Part shown: positions 41,504-50,085 of the stretch, piece by piece
How the letters are laid out: the number at the start of each line of letters is the position of its first letter
Numbering within the stretch: position 1 is the stretch's first letter
Source of the DNA: JAXMHN01 sp964578605
GTDB taxonomy: Bacteria; Verrucomicrobiota; Verrucomicrobiia; Limisphaerales; SIBE01
DNA length: 53,351 bases
Assembly: GCA_964578605.1 (NCBI GenBank)
Contig: CAZODO010000033.1
Span: 1 to 53,351, forward strand
Reading direction: 5' to 3'
Notes under the pieces: model-generated
The model's input: the letters and a program-made list of their open reading frames with translations, nothing else
The model's database searches: none
Told to the model about the DNA's origin: nothing
Made by a program: the position numbers and the translations under genes

Positions 41504-42899
41504 GCAGCATCATTTGGGCATCCTGCGATCGGCGCCAGGCCTCCAGCTTCGCCCTCAGGGCGTCCGCTTTCTCGGGCAGGTCGGCGGCAAGGTTACGTGT
41601 CTCCGAAAGATCCTCTTGAAGGTTGAAGAGTTCCAGGCGGCCGTCTTCGAAGAACTCGACCAGCTTGAAGTCCCCTTCGCGAATCGCGCCAGACGGCTTC
41701 CCGCCCTGGTTGCTATAATGCGGGTAATGCCAGTAGAGGGCGTCGCGCTTCAACCGTTCCGAGTTCTGCAGCACGGGAAGCAAGCTCTCGCCGTCAACCG
41801 ATTGCGGGATAGGAACCCCAGCCATGGCAAGGATTGTTGGAAAGAGATCCACGCTGCTGATCGGAGCCTGTTCCGTGCGGCCAGGGCGGATCTTCCCCGG
41901 CCAACGCACGATCAGAGGCACCCGAATCCCCCCTTCGTAAAGGTAACCCTTCCCGGCGCGAAGCGGGGCGTTTGAGGTTGCCGGGGTATTCGGACCTTCC
42001 TGAACCGACAATCCGCCGTTGTCTGAGGTGAAGAACACGACGGTGCGCTCCGCCAGGTTCATTTCGTCCAGCTTCGTTAGAATCCGCCCGACGCTTTCAT
42101 CAACGCTCTGCATCATTGCGGCGTAGATGGCGTTGGTCTGGGGGCCGGACACCGGGGCTTGCATAAACTTGCGGATGGCGTCTTGCTTGGCCGCCAGCGG
42201 GATATGGACCGCGTAATGCGCCAAGTAGAGGAAGAACGGCTTGTCACGGTTCGTCTCGATGAACTTCTCCGCCTCCTCGGTCAACCGATCGGTCAGGTAC
42301 TCCCCTTCCCTGCTCGACCCCAAGCCTGGCATCACACGCGGCCCTTGACGGAACGGCGCGAAGTAAGCCAAAGGTGATCCGGCGGAATCGCCGCCCACGT
42401 TCACATCGAATCCCTGGTCCTGAGGCGAAAATCCCAGGCCGCCCAAGTGCCACTTGCCAATGCTGGCGGAAACGTAGCCCGCGGGCTTCAAAGCTTCCGC
42501 AAGGGTGATCTCTTCGCGACCCACCTGCCGCTCGATCTCGGGTTTGAGCAGTTTCTGCGATGGCCGGTCCTGCCGGCCCGGGAGCCAGTCGGTCAGATGC
42601 AAGCGCGCCGGGTGTTTTCCCGTCAGGATGCTCGCGCGGGTTGGAGAACAGACTGGCGCGGCAGCATAGGCTGAGGTGAAGCGCACACCGGCCGCAGCCA
42701 GCAGGTCAATGCACGGCGTCTGGTAGAAGGTGCTTCCGTTGCAGCCCACATCCGCCCAGCCCAGGTCGTCGATTAGAATCAGGACGATGTTCGGGCGCGC
42801 CCCAGTCTCTGCCGCCGAAAGGTGTGGTGTTACCGCCAGAAAACCCGCTATCACGGTCCGCAATAGACCTTGCGCAATCCGGTTTCGTGAAATCCTCAT
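41463..42899 (-). CDS. Type I sulfatase (formylglycine-dependent), secreted
   Basis: A 478-residue exported sulfatase of the S1 family. Signal peptide (LLRTVIAGFLAVTPHLSAA). The metal-binding Asp-Asp pair is in ILIDDLGWADVG (about 43-45), and the formylglycine site is CSPTRASILTGKHPARLH, with Cys84 in the C-x-P-x-R motif, so it needs a maturase. HYAVHIPL, FFTSDNGGLS and GKGYLYEGGIRVPLIVRWPGKI, in parts, are the usual later motifs. Sulfatases of this kind remove sulfate from algal or host polysaccharides. No maturase gene lies in the window. Together with the beta-helix and GH20-like proteins this suggests growth on complex sulfated glycans (inference). Confidence 0.94.
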   Translation of the reverse strand: MRISRNRIAQGLLRTVIAGFLAVTPHLSAAETGARPNIVLILIDDLGWADVGCNGSTFYQTPCIDLLAAAGVRFTSAYAAAPVCSPTRASILTGKHPARLHLTDWLPGRQDRPSQKLLKPEIERQVGREEITLAEALKPAGYVSASIGKWHLGGLGFSPQDQGFDVNVGGDSAGSPLAYFAPFRQGPRVMPGLGSSREGEYLTDRLTEEAEKFIETNRDKPFFLYLAHYAVHIPLAAKQDAIRKFMQAPVSGPQTNAIYAAMMQSVDESVGRILTKLDEMNLAERTVVFFTSDNGGLSVQEGPNTPATSNAPLRAGKGYLYEGGIRVPLIVRWPGKIRPGRTEQAPISSVDLFPTILAMAGVPIPQSVDGESLLPVLQNSERLKRDALYWHYPHYSNQGGKPSGAIREGDFKLVEFFEDGRLELFNLQEDLSETRNLAADLPEKADALRAKLEAWRRSQDAQMMLPNPDYVGSALEKK

Positions 42900-42958
42900 C
42901 TCGGGCGAATCGTTGTAAGGAGATTTTGCCGAAGCTCCGGGTGGCTGTCAGCCTTCAA

Positions 42959-42991
42959 GTGCGTTGCTGGATAGCGACAGGCGCAACGCAC
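42959..42991. repeat. Perfect 9-bp hairpin upstream of the sulfatase gene
   Basis: GTGCGTTGC at 42959-42967 pairs perfectly with GCAACGCAC at 42983-42991 around a 15-nt loop. No T-run follows on either strand. Function unknown. Confidence 0.5.
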
Positions 42992-43018
42992 GGTTTCCGG
43001 TTGTTCTTGTCTATCGGG

Positions 43019-43134
43019 CGGAGCGCCGGTTTGCGACGTTTGCAGCCGGGGTTATGGGAGGCGTTTGCCGTGGTCGTGAAGCGGGATCCAAGATAGCGGC
43101 AGCCGGGCTGAGCCGCTTGCAGAGCGGCGCTCCG
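43019..43134. repeat. GGAGCGCCGG / CGGCGCTCCG repeat, diverged copy
   Basis: CGGAGCGCCGG begins at about 43019, and a rough complement with CGGCGCTCCG ends at 43134. The 90-nt middle does not pair well, and the CAGCAATTCTCAG flank of the other two copies is absent. Probably the same family, diverged or with an insert. Confidence 0.45.
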
Positions 43135-43204
43135 AAATGGCAACGGTTCAATGCCAGGTTCGACCCGCGACCACGAGAATCAGGTAGATGGGGCGACCAT
43201 CCGG

Positions 43205-43312
43205 TATAAACGCACGCTAAACGCACGCTAAACCCATGATAAACACATGTCACACACATGTCTTCATGAGTTAACCATGTGTTTAACATGTGTTTATCGT
43301 GAGTTTATATCG
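43205..43312. repeat. 11-bp phased inverted-repeat element (TAAACACAT type)
   Basis: Nine contiguous 11-bp units plus a 9-nt end: TATAAACGCAC, GCTAAACGCAC, GCTAAACCCAT, GATAAACACAT, GTCACACACAT, GTCTTCATGAG, TTAACCATGTG, TTTAACATGTG, TTTATCGTGAG, TTTATATCG. The first half is the reverse complement of the second around position 43257; TATAAAC at 43205-43211 pairs with GTTTATA at 43303-43309. It lies between the starts of the sulfatase (minus) and msrA (plus) genes. Confidence 0.9.
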
Positions 43313-43316
43313 AATG

Positions 43317-43353
43317 CCTGGCGGTTGAAGCGCGATTCAAACTCAACGCCAGG
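43317..43353. repeat. Inverted repeat in the msrA leader
   Basis: CCTGGCGGTTGA at 43317-43328 pairs with TCAACGCCAGG at 43343-43353, with one unpaired base, around a 14-nt loop. It starts 5 nt after the 11-bp element ends and lies about 75 nt before the msrA start; it could be an operator or leader hairpin. Confidence 0.45.
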
Positions 43354-43427
43354 TCCCTGACGTTCCGTGCCCGTCTCCCGAGATTCTTTCCTCAACTTGT
43401 GCTAGAAGTATCCGCGAGAGTCGAACT

Positions 43428-44051
43428 ATGAAGAACCTTGTGCCACTCACCCTGGCTGCATTTTCCACCTTGATTATGGCCAATCTCCTTTCCGCAGAGG
43501 ATTCGAAGAAACCTGCCCCAATGCCCGAGGTACCGCCGGGTTCGGAGGTCATCACCCTCGGTGCCGGGTGTTTCTGGTGTACCGAGGCCGTTTACCAGCA
43601 GATCCCAGGCGTCTTGTCCGTGACCTCGGGATACATGGGTGGCTCGGTGAAGAACCCCACTTACGAACAGGTCTGTTCCGAAAAGACCGGCCACGCGGAG
43701 GTGGCGCAATTGGTTTACGATCCCAAAGTGACGACCTTGGAGAAGATCTTGGCCACGTTTTGGCACGTTCACGATCCCACGTCGCTCAATCGCCAGGGCG
43801 GCGACGTCGGCACCCAGTATCGGTCCGCCATCTTTTACCATGCCGACGCGCAGCGAAAGATTGCCGAGCGGTCCAAAGCCGAGGCGGCGAAAGAGTTCTC
43901 CAAACCCATCGTCACGGAGATCTCGAAAGCGGTGGAGTTCTATCCCGCCGAGAACTATCACCAGGATTACTACAGGCTGAACAAGAACCGGAACCCTTAC
44001 TGCCAGGCGGTCATTGCGCCCAAGCTGAGGAAGGCCGGTCTGAAAGATTGA
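43428..44051 (+). CDS. msrA: Peptide methionine-(S)-sulfoxide reductase MsrA, exported
   Basis: Reduces methionine-S-sulfoxide in proteins. 207 residues with an N-terminal signal peptide (VPLTLAAFSTLIMANLLSA), so the enzyme works outside the cytoplasm. Catalytic motif GCFWCTEAVY with Cys48 as nucleophile; GYMGG, TGHAEVAQLVYDP, HDPTSLNRQGGDVGTQYRSAIF and NYHQDYY are all typical. A late Cys (NPYCQAVIAPKL) may resolve the disulfide. It converges on the pncB gene; the 48-bp gap contains GCGGG-TCG-CCCGC (44078-44090), which could be a weak bidirectional terminator stem, without a T-run. Confidence 0.95.
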   Translation: MKNLVPLTLAAFSTLIMANLLSAEDSKKPAPMPEVPPGSEVITLGAGCFWCTEAVYQQIPGVLSVTSGYMGGSVKNPTYEQVCSEKTGHAEVAQLVYDPKVTTLEKILATFWHVHDPTSLNRQGGDVGTQYRSAIFYHADAQRKIAERSKAEAAKEFSKPIVTEISKAVEFYPAENYHQDYYRLNKNRNPYCQAVIAPKLRKAGLKD

Positions 44052-44099
44052 TGCGGATGGACGGGCGGACCGATGTGGCGGGTCGCCCGCGGGCTTCTC

Positions 44100-45584
44100 T
44101 CAATCGCGCCGGCGCGTTTTGAGAATGAGCTGCATCTTGCGCCGGTGCAGTCCCGCTTCCAAACCGGCGGGATAACGATGGGGGTTCTCGAACCGCTTGA
44201 TGCCAGGGTGCAGCATCGATAGCTGCTGCTGGACACGGGTGCGAATGGCGCTCAAAGGCGGCGGATCGTAAACGGGCGCGCCTTGGCGCAGGACCGGCAC
44301 GAGCAGATCTTCGAAACCAGAGCTGCGGGACATTCGGGACATCCGTTTGCGGCGCGTGGGGTCTGCGGGGTCGACGATGGTGACCTGGCTGGGCAGCGGC
44401 CGGGTGGTGTCATAAATGGCGTCGCCGACGAACTCGGCCGTCGACCTGAACCGGCGGACCTGGAGGACGCCCGGCGTAGTCACCTTGGCGGCTTCCTCCG
44501 AGAGCTTGAGCGTGGGCGTCCAGCCACCTCTCGGGTTGCGAACCGCGGAAAGCTTGTAAACGCCGCCGAGAGCGGGTTGGTCAAACGCGGTCACCAGCTT
44601 GGTCCCGACGCCCCAGGTATTGATGGCCGCGCGTTGCAGTTTCAGGCTGCGGATGAGGTATTCGTCCAGGTCGTTGCTGCCGACGATCACCGCGTCTTTA
44701 AAGCCAGCGGCGTCCAGGATCTTGCGAGCTTCGATGCTCAGGTAAGCGAGATCGCCGGAATCCACCCGGATGCCTGCGAGCCGGTGGCCGGAGGCCCTGA
44801 GCCGTTCGCCCACGGCGACGGCGTTCCGCACCCCTTGGAGCGAGTCGTAGGTGTCCACGAGGAAAATGCAGTTGTTCGGCAGCGCGTCTGCGTATGCGTG
44901 AAAGGCCGCGAGTTCGTTCTCAAAGGACATCACCCAACTGTGCGCGTGAGTGCCCATGACCGGGATGCCAAAGCGTTGGCCCGCGAGCACATTCGAAGTG
45001 CCAACGCACCCGCCAATGTAGGCTGCCCGGCTCGCCGTGAGTGCGCCGTCAATCCCTTGGGCGCGGCGCATGCCGAACTCGACCACGGGATCCCCGTTCG
45101 CGGCCAAGCAGATTCGCGCCGCCTTGGTTGCGATCAGCGATTGGAAGTTGATGAAGTTGAGCAGCGCACTCTCGACCAGTTGGGCTTGAAGGATAGGGCC
45201 GCACACGCGCACCAGGGGTTCATGAGGAAAAACCACGGTGCCTTCCGGGATCGCGTCCACATCCAGGGCAAGCCGAAACCGGCCAAGATACCGCAAGAAC
45301 TCACCGTCGAAGAGCGGTTTGCCATCGGTGCCCCTTAGGCTGGCCAAGTACTCGAGATCCTCCGGCGCGAATTTGAGTCCGGCCAGGAACCGGAGGCAGT
45401 CCTCCAACCCGGAAGCGATGGCGTATCCGCCGTCAAAGGGGAGCTTGCGGAAGAAAAGGTGAAAGACGCTTTCCTGGTCGGGTTTGCCCGTCTTCCAGTA
45501 CCCATAGGCCATCGTCAGCTCGTAGAGGTCCGTCAGGAGCCCGCCGGGGAGCCTGTTCGCGTCGTTCGGATGTGCGGATTTCAT
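44100..45584 (-). CDS. pncB: Nicotinate phosphoribosyltransferase
   Basis: Makes nicotinate mononucleotide from nicotinate and PRPP, in NAD salvage. 494 residues, cytoplasmic. Motifs: LLTDLYELTMAYGYW, VFHLFFRKLPFDGGYAIASGLED in parts, the FGMRRAQGIDGALTASRAAYIGG segment, GTHAHSWVMSF (the autophosphorylated His region), FLVDTYDSLQGV, GIRVDSGDL and VIVGSNDLDEYLI, matching the larger, bacterial type 2 NAPRTase. The start at 45584 has GGAG about 8 nt upstream; the open frame to 45767 is not coding-like. Confidence 0.94.
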   Translation of the reverse strand: MKSAHPNDANRLPGGLLTDLYELTMAYGYWKTGKPDQESVFHLFFRKLPFDGGYAIASGLEDCLRFLAGLKFAPEDLEYLASLRGTDGKPLFDGEFLRYLGRFRLALDVDAIPEGTVVFPHEPLVRVCGPILQAQLVESALLNFINFQSLIATKAARICLAANGDPVVEFGMRRAQGIDGALTASRAAYIGGCVGTSNVLAGQRFGIPVMGTHAHSWVMSFENELAAFHAYADALPNNCIFLVDTYDSLQGVRNAVAVGERLRASGHRLAGIRVDSGDLAYLSIEARKILDAAGFKDAVIVGSNDLDEYLIRSLKLQRAAINTWGVGTKLVTAFDQPALGGVYKLSAVRNPRGGWTPTLKLSEEAAKVTTPGVLQVRRFRSTAEFVGDAIYDTTRPLPSQVTIVDPADPTRRKRMSRMSRSSGFEDLLVPVLRQGAPVYDPPPLSAIRTRVQQQLSMLHPGIKRFENPHRYPAGLEAGLHRRKMQLILKTRRRD

Positions 45585-45920
45585 CAGCCGTCTCCTTCCA
45601 GGCCGTCGCCCAGAGGTCCACCGTCGAACGGAAGTAAACGCGATCCAGAAGACGATATGAAGAACCAAATCAACACGATTACGATTGCATTGTAGCGGGC
45701 CAAAACACGTGAGAAGTGTTGTCCTTTTCAACTGCTCTGGGGCTCGGAATCCGCGCCGAAGGCGCAAGACCAGAGGAATTTCAAATCCGTTTGGCTACGA
45801 TGACGAAGGCCATAGGAAACGGTGAGGTGCACCCTTCCCGGTGGGCGCATCTTCAAAATGCCACGAGCTCGCCTGCCTGTGAGGGTTGATATTTTTGCCG
45901 ATCGCGCCAAAGCTCAACGC
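45585..45920. other. Intergenic region (336 bp) between divergent genes
   Basis: Should hold the promoters of pncB and of the PQQ-propeller gene. A 5-bp hairpin (AACAC/GTGTT, 45704-45720) is the only fold I note; no repeat element, no clear promoter. If the propeller gene starts at 45822 instead of 45921, the last 99 bp are coding. Confidence 0.45.
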
Positions 45921-48743
45921 ATGCGTGATTGGATGGTTGTTTTGTGGGCCAGCGTGCTGGTTCATGCAGGAAATGCAGGGACGGATGACTGGCCCATGCT
46001 GGCCCACGATTCAGCCCGCAGCGGGGCAACCTCCACCGAGATTCAGCCTCCCTTCGCACGCAAATGGCACCGGTTGTTTCCAGACGAAGGAATCATGACC
46101 GGCGTGCAGCCTGTCGTGGCGGAGGGCAAGGTCTTTATCGGGACGTTGCGCGGCATTCTCCACGCCATCGACGCCGCGAATGGCAACGACACGTGGACCT
46201 ACCGTTGCCGGGGCGCTGTGCTGCATGCGGCAGCGGCGGGGGCTGGCAAGGTCTTCGTTGCGAGCGCCGATGGCGCCGTGACCGCGCTGAATGCAGCCGA
46301 CGGCAAGCTTTTGTGGGAAGTCCAAACCGGATCTGCGGTCTGGAACTCCCCTGCCCTGCATGAAGGCTTGCTGCTCATCGGGAGTCGCGATCAACAACTG
46401 TACGCGATCCGAGTGGACACAGGGGATGTCCTGTGGTCCGCACCGACCAGCGGCCCTCTGCTGGGCAGCCCCGCGGTCGACGCCGGGCGGGGGCGTGTCT
46501 ATGTCGGGTCCGAAGACATGCACGTGTACGCGTTCGATTTGAAAGAGGGCCGGCTCATCTGGCGCAGCCCCAAGCTGCCAGGGGTTAGCCTCCGAGGGTA
46601 CCACCCGGTGATCGCGCCGGACGGCACCGTGCTCGTCACGACGGCGCCAGGCGTTAGCGTCGACACGTTCCAGGCTGTCCTGCTCGAGATGACCAAGGCC
46701 ATCTTCGGCGATTTCGCAAGCTGGCGCCATTCGAGCGAAGCGAACGCCGCCTTGCGCGAAGACAACTTTGCTCTGATGGACAAACCGGAGACTTACCGGG
46801 CGCAAATGGATTACCTGCGCAAACGCCTGACGGCTGAGCCAGCGCTGCAGACGTTCTTCGTCTTGGACCCGGAAACGGGCCGGCAGCGATTCGTTGCCCC
46901 GATTGTCTATTCGGAAAGCATGAATGGCCCGGGTGCTCCGGCGCTGGTGTCGCCTGACGGCCGTGTTCTTGTGAAATACCAGGCCCTCCTGCGGAGCCGG
47001 TATGAGCATTACTCTCCGTTCCTCAACGTCGGGCAGCTTGACACGGCCACCGGAGACATCCGGCCGGTCATGGACCAATCCCGCACCTACGGCTGGTTTG
47101 ACAGCCTCTTGCTGGTTCACGATGAACAATCCCAACTCGCCCTGGCAGGCAACATCCTTATCAACACGCATCAGGATAACGTGAACGGGCTTGACCTGCG
47201 CACCTTGGAGGGCTTCCTAAAACCATTCTGCCGGAACATCCACGAACCCAAACCGGGCGAAGCATTGGCCATCTGGACGCGCCTGCTCCGAAACGAGGCC
47301 CTGCCCCAGGGAAAAGAGTGGCTGGCGAGAGGAACCGCGGTTTATGGCGGGGGCTCCGTCCTGGATACCGCCATATCAATCGCCGGCGATAGCTTCTACT
47401 ACCTGCCGACGCACGAACTGAGCGCCGGCGTGGGCCTGATCGCGTATCGCATGGATCCCGCCGGCACGGCCAGCGAGGAAACCACGCTCGCCCCGCCTGA
47501 ATTGCAGGGGCCGGAATGGCAGACGATCCAGAAGTTGCCCTGGGACTGGGACTCTCTCGAATACCGACGGTTGAGTCATGTCCTGGAAGCCTTGCCGGGG
47601 AAGGTCCCGGGAACCCGGCTGAATCCCTTGACCAAACAGGCGAGCGAAGCAGTCGCAGCCATCAAGGAGGCGGACTTGGACCGCTTGGTCTGGGAAGCGC
47701 CAGGAGCCCGGCCACAGGGCAAACCGAGCGTTTATGTCAGCGGGCTCAAGAACGATTTGACCTTGGCCGTAAGCGAACTCATTTCGCATGATTGGCAGCC
47801 GCTGCTCTTCCCAGCCGGCAAGTTCCCCGAGGAAGCCTACCGGCTGTTCACGGACCCGGCCGAAACCCTGTACACGCTCGCGCTGGCTTACCGGCATCTG
47901 GACAGTGATCTGCAACCCGCCGCAAACGAGTACGTCCGCAGGCTCTTCGCAACGGGCGGTCTCCTCGAAAGCCCCGCCGGCCGGCGACCTCGACCGTCCA
48001 ACGCCGGCGAGGTTCGATCTCAGTACGATCCGCCACCGGACAAGCTCCTTCGTTTTCAGGAGGACGTCGTGCGCACGGATCTAGCACGGCTCTATCCGCT
48101 CTGGCTTTGGGCCCATGTCTCAGGCGACTGGACGAAGCTGGAGGCGGATTGGCCTCGTCTTGCGTCCCTCGTCAACCAGCGGCCGAACAAAATGGAGGAA
48201 GACTGCCGGAATGGGCATATCGCTGGTTTGATCGCGTTCTGTCGCATCGCGGATTACATGAAGGACGCGCCAGCGGTCGAAGCCGGCACCGCCGCCACCA
48301 GACGCGCCCTGCGTGAGCGCCTGGAGTTTGAATTCGCCCATACCCGCGGCGGGTTGATCTGGCAGATCCCGAAACTGCGCTCGGCATTCTCGCGCTGGCA
48401 CTTCTTGACGCCTGAGGTGGGGCGTTTGCTCGCCCAGCACGTGAAGCCAATCCATGTTGGACTGATGGGGACGTACGTCGATTACCACCGCCCCACCTGG
48501 TGGCTGGCCTGGAATGTCGAGACCCTGGTGCGCAACGAATGCCCCTACGAGTTTCCGTCTGCGTCCGCGGACATCTTTGCAGCCCGGGCGCTCGTCTTGG
48601 GCGAACCGGCAGAGAAACTCGCGCCGTTCATTGACCGGCCCTGGTGCCGGGCGGATGAGTACTACATCCAGAAGCTTGCGCTCACCCTGGACGCCGCTCT
48701 GCCTCAAACCTGGGTGAACGTGCGGGCAGACAAAGCGCCGTAG
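45921..48743 (+). CDS. PQQ-binding-like beta-propeller protein with unknown C-terminal half
   Basis: A 940-residue protein. The N-terminal half is a beta-propeller of PQQ-like (BamB-like) blades: VVAEGKVFIGTLRGILHAIDAANGNDTW in parts, KVFVASADGAVTALNAADGKLLWEV, LLIGSRDQQLYAIRVDTGDVLW and VYVGSEDMHVYAFDLKEGRLIW each end in the W-type tryptophan-docking motif. About residues 560-935 are not recognised; that part is mostly helical and could be a second catalytic or carbohydrate-active domain. A signal peptide (MVVLWASVLVHAGNAG) is plausible after ATG 45921; the frame is open to 45822. Whether PQQ is bound cannot be judged. Its stop is 4 bp from the convergent serine hydrolase stop. Confidence 0.82.
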   Translation: MRDWMVVLWASVLVHAGNAGTDDWPMLAHDSARSGATSTEIQPPFARKWHRLFPDEGIMTGVQPVVAEGKVFIGTLRGILHAIDAANGNDTWTYRCRGAVLHAAAAGAGKVFVASADGAVTALNAADGKLLWEVQTGSAVWNSPALHEGLLLIGSRDQQLYAIRVDTGDVLWSAPTSGPLLGSPAVDAGRGRVYVGSEDMHVYAFDLKEGRLIWRSPKLPGVSLRGYHPVIAPDGTVLVTTAPGVSVDTFQAVLLEMTKAIFGDFASWRHSSEANAALREDNFALMDKPETYRAQMDYLRKRLTAEPALQTFFVLDPETGRQRFVAPIVYSESMNGPGAPALVSPDGRVLVKYQALLRSRYEHYSPFLNVGQLDTATGDIRPVMDQSRTYGWFDSLLLVHDEQSQLALAGNILINTHQDNVNGLDLRTLEGFLKPFCRNIHEPKPGEALAIWTRLLRNEALPQGKEWLARGTAVYGGGSVLDTAISIAGDSFYYLPTHELSAGVGLIAYRMDPAGTASEETTLAPPELQGPEWQTIQKLPWDWDSLEYRRLSHVLEALPGKVPGTRLNPLTKQASEAVAAIKEADLDRLVWEAPGARPQGKPSVYVSGLKNDLTLAVSELISHDWQPLLFPAGKFPEEAYRLFTDPAETLYTLALAYRHLDSDLQPAANEYVRRLFATGGLLESPAGRRPRPSNAGEVRSQYDPPPDKLLRFQEDVVRTDLARLYPLWLWAHVSGDWTKLEADWPRLASLVNQRPNKMEEDCRNGHIAGLIAFCRIADYMKDAPAVEAGTAATRRALRERLEFEFAHTRGGLIWQIPKLRSAFSRWHFLTPEVGRLLAQHVKPIHVGLMGTYVDYHRPTWWLAWNVETLVRNECPYEFPSASADIFAARALVLGEPAEKLAPFIDRPWCRADEYYIQKLALTLDAALPQTWVNVRADKAP

Positions 48744-48747
48744 CGCT

Positions 48748-49875
48748 TCAGCCGCCATTCAGCCCCAAGTCTTCGTAGATGGCGTTGTTCAATTCATGCG
48801 CCCGGAGCTGGTGACGGCGCTCGCCAGGCAGTCCGTTAAAGGCCCATGCCACCACGACCTCGTTCTCTGGATCAGCGAACCCGCAGGACGACTGAGACCC
48901 GCCATGGCCGAAGGTCGCGTCCGAAGCATACCGGCCAAATCCGTACGGCACCCTCTCGCGCCCGTACCGTTTGGAGTCGATGGCAAAGCCCAGACCCCAA
49001 TCGATCACCTGCTGGAACGTGTCGTCGAACATCCCGCTTCGCTGCCGCGTCGTCAGCGCTTCAACGGTCGCCGGCTTGAGCAGGCTGCCCGCCGCTCCAT
49101 TGTCCTGGCCCGCCTTGAGGCGAAGCAGGGCCTCGTAGAAACGCCCCAGCTCCCGAACAGGTCCCCGCCCGTTCCGACCGGGCCGGCAGACGGCAGCGTC
49201 CTGTTCCGTATTCCACTTGCGGTGAGGCGATGCCGGGCCATGCTCAGCGTGGTACATGAGGCTCAAACGCTCGCCATACTTTCGAAACTCGAACACCGGC
49301 AGCGCCATCCAGCAATCTCGCATGCCAAGGCGCCCATAGACTTCATCCTTCGCATATTGTTCCAGGGGCCGTCCATCGACGCGCCGGACAATCTCCCCAA
49401 GGACATACCAGCTAGCCGACGGATGATAAGCCGCTTTCTCGCCGGGCACCCAATGCTCTTCAATAGGCGCATTGCAGATGCACTCAAGAATCTGAGATCG
49501 GTCCGTCCCGAGATCGCACTTGTCACCGGTGCGAAGGCCGCACGTGTGAGTGAGGAGATGCCGAAGGGTGATGCTCTCTTTGCCATTTGCCGCGAACTCC
49601 GGGATGAACGTGGCGGCCGTCTGGTCGAGGTCCAACCGTCCCGCCTCCCAAAGCTGGCCAATGGCTACCGCCGTCACCGGCTTGGACGACGACAGCCAAA
49701 GCATGATGCTATCGGTGCGCATCGGGACGCCGAACCGGGCCTCTCCGATCGCGAAATCGGCGATGATCTCCCGGCCCTTGGAGACGTAGAGCTGGGCTCC
49801 CAAATGGAGTCCGTCCGCAATGCCGCGTTGGATGGCCGCTACGGCTGTTGGAAGGCGCTCGTGAGATAGGGTCAT
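48748..49875 (-). CDS. Serine hydrolase of the class C beta-lactamase/esterase family
   Basis: A 375-residue hydrolase. The S-x-x-K motif is LSSSKPVTAVAIGQLWEAG, the second motif YHPSASWYVLGEI (Tyr), and the third HGGSQSSCG, in place of KTG. This combination is typical of EstB-type esterases and DAP-like hydrolases rather than of true beta-lactamases. No signal peptide is seen after ATG 49875, so the enzyme appears cytoplasmic, or the signal is provided otherwise. The ATG overlaps the stop of a 52-residue membrane-protein gene by ATGA, so the two are translationally coupled. Confidence 0.88.
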   Translation of the reverse strand: MTLSHERLPTAVAAIQRGIADGLHLGAQLYVSKGREIIADFAIGEARFGVPMRTDSIMLWLSSSKPVTAVAIGQLWEAGRLDLDQTAATFIPEFAANGKESITLRHLLTHTCGLRTGDKCDLGTDRSQILECICNAPIEEHWVPGEKAAYHPSASWYVLGEIVRRVDGRPLEQYAKDEVYGRLGMRDCWMALPVFEFRKYGERLSLMYHAEHGPASPHRKWNTEQDAAVCRPGRNGRGPVRELGRFYEALLRLKAGQDNGAAGSLLKPATVEALTTRQRSGMFDDTFQQVIDWGLGFAIDSKRYGRERVPYGFGRYASDATFGHGGSQSSCGFADPENEVVVAWAFNGLPGERRHQLRAHELNNAIYEDLGLNGG

Positions 49876-50030
49876 TCGTGTTCGGTGCAACCGAACCGGG
49901 CAAAGGCGATCAGATACGCAATCAGTCCGGCGATGAGAAACCAATAGCTCCCTTTCATGACCAGGAGAATGCCCCATCCCAGAACCAGCCCCATCAACAA
50001 ATAAACCACCAAGGCCAACGTGAACTTCAT
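49872..50030 (-). CDS. Small two-helix membrane protein (52 aa), coupled to the serine hydrolase
   Basis: Reading the minus strand from ATG 50030 gives MKFTLALVVYLLMGLVLGWG, a first transmembrane segment continuing to about residue 24, a short KGSYW turn, then a second hydrophobic segment (FLIAGLIAYLIAFA) and a polar end with one Cys (RFGCTEHE). It stops at TGA 49872-49874, which overlaps the ATG of the serine hydrolase gene as ATGA. Two well-formed helices and the precise overlap make it a likely real gene. Function unknown; it could tether or modulate the hydrolase (inference). Confidence 0.7.
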   Translation of the reverse strand: MKFTLALVVYLLMGLVLGWGILLVMKGSYWFLIAGLIAYLIAFARFGCTEHE

Positions 50031-50085
50031 GGACGCCAACTTTAGCGCAGGAGCCCCGGACCTTCAAGTTGCCTGGGATTCATCG

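Noticed and set aside
44078..44090. Strong terminator between msrA and pncB
   Set aside because: GCGGG-TCG-CCCGC is a short stem without a following T-run; left as a remark only.
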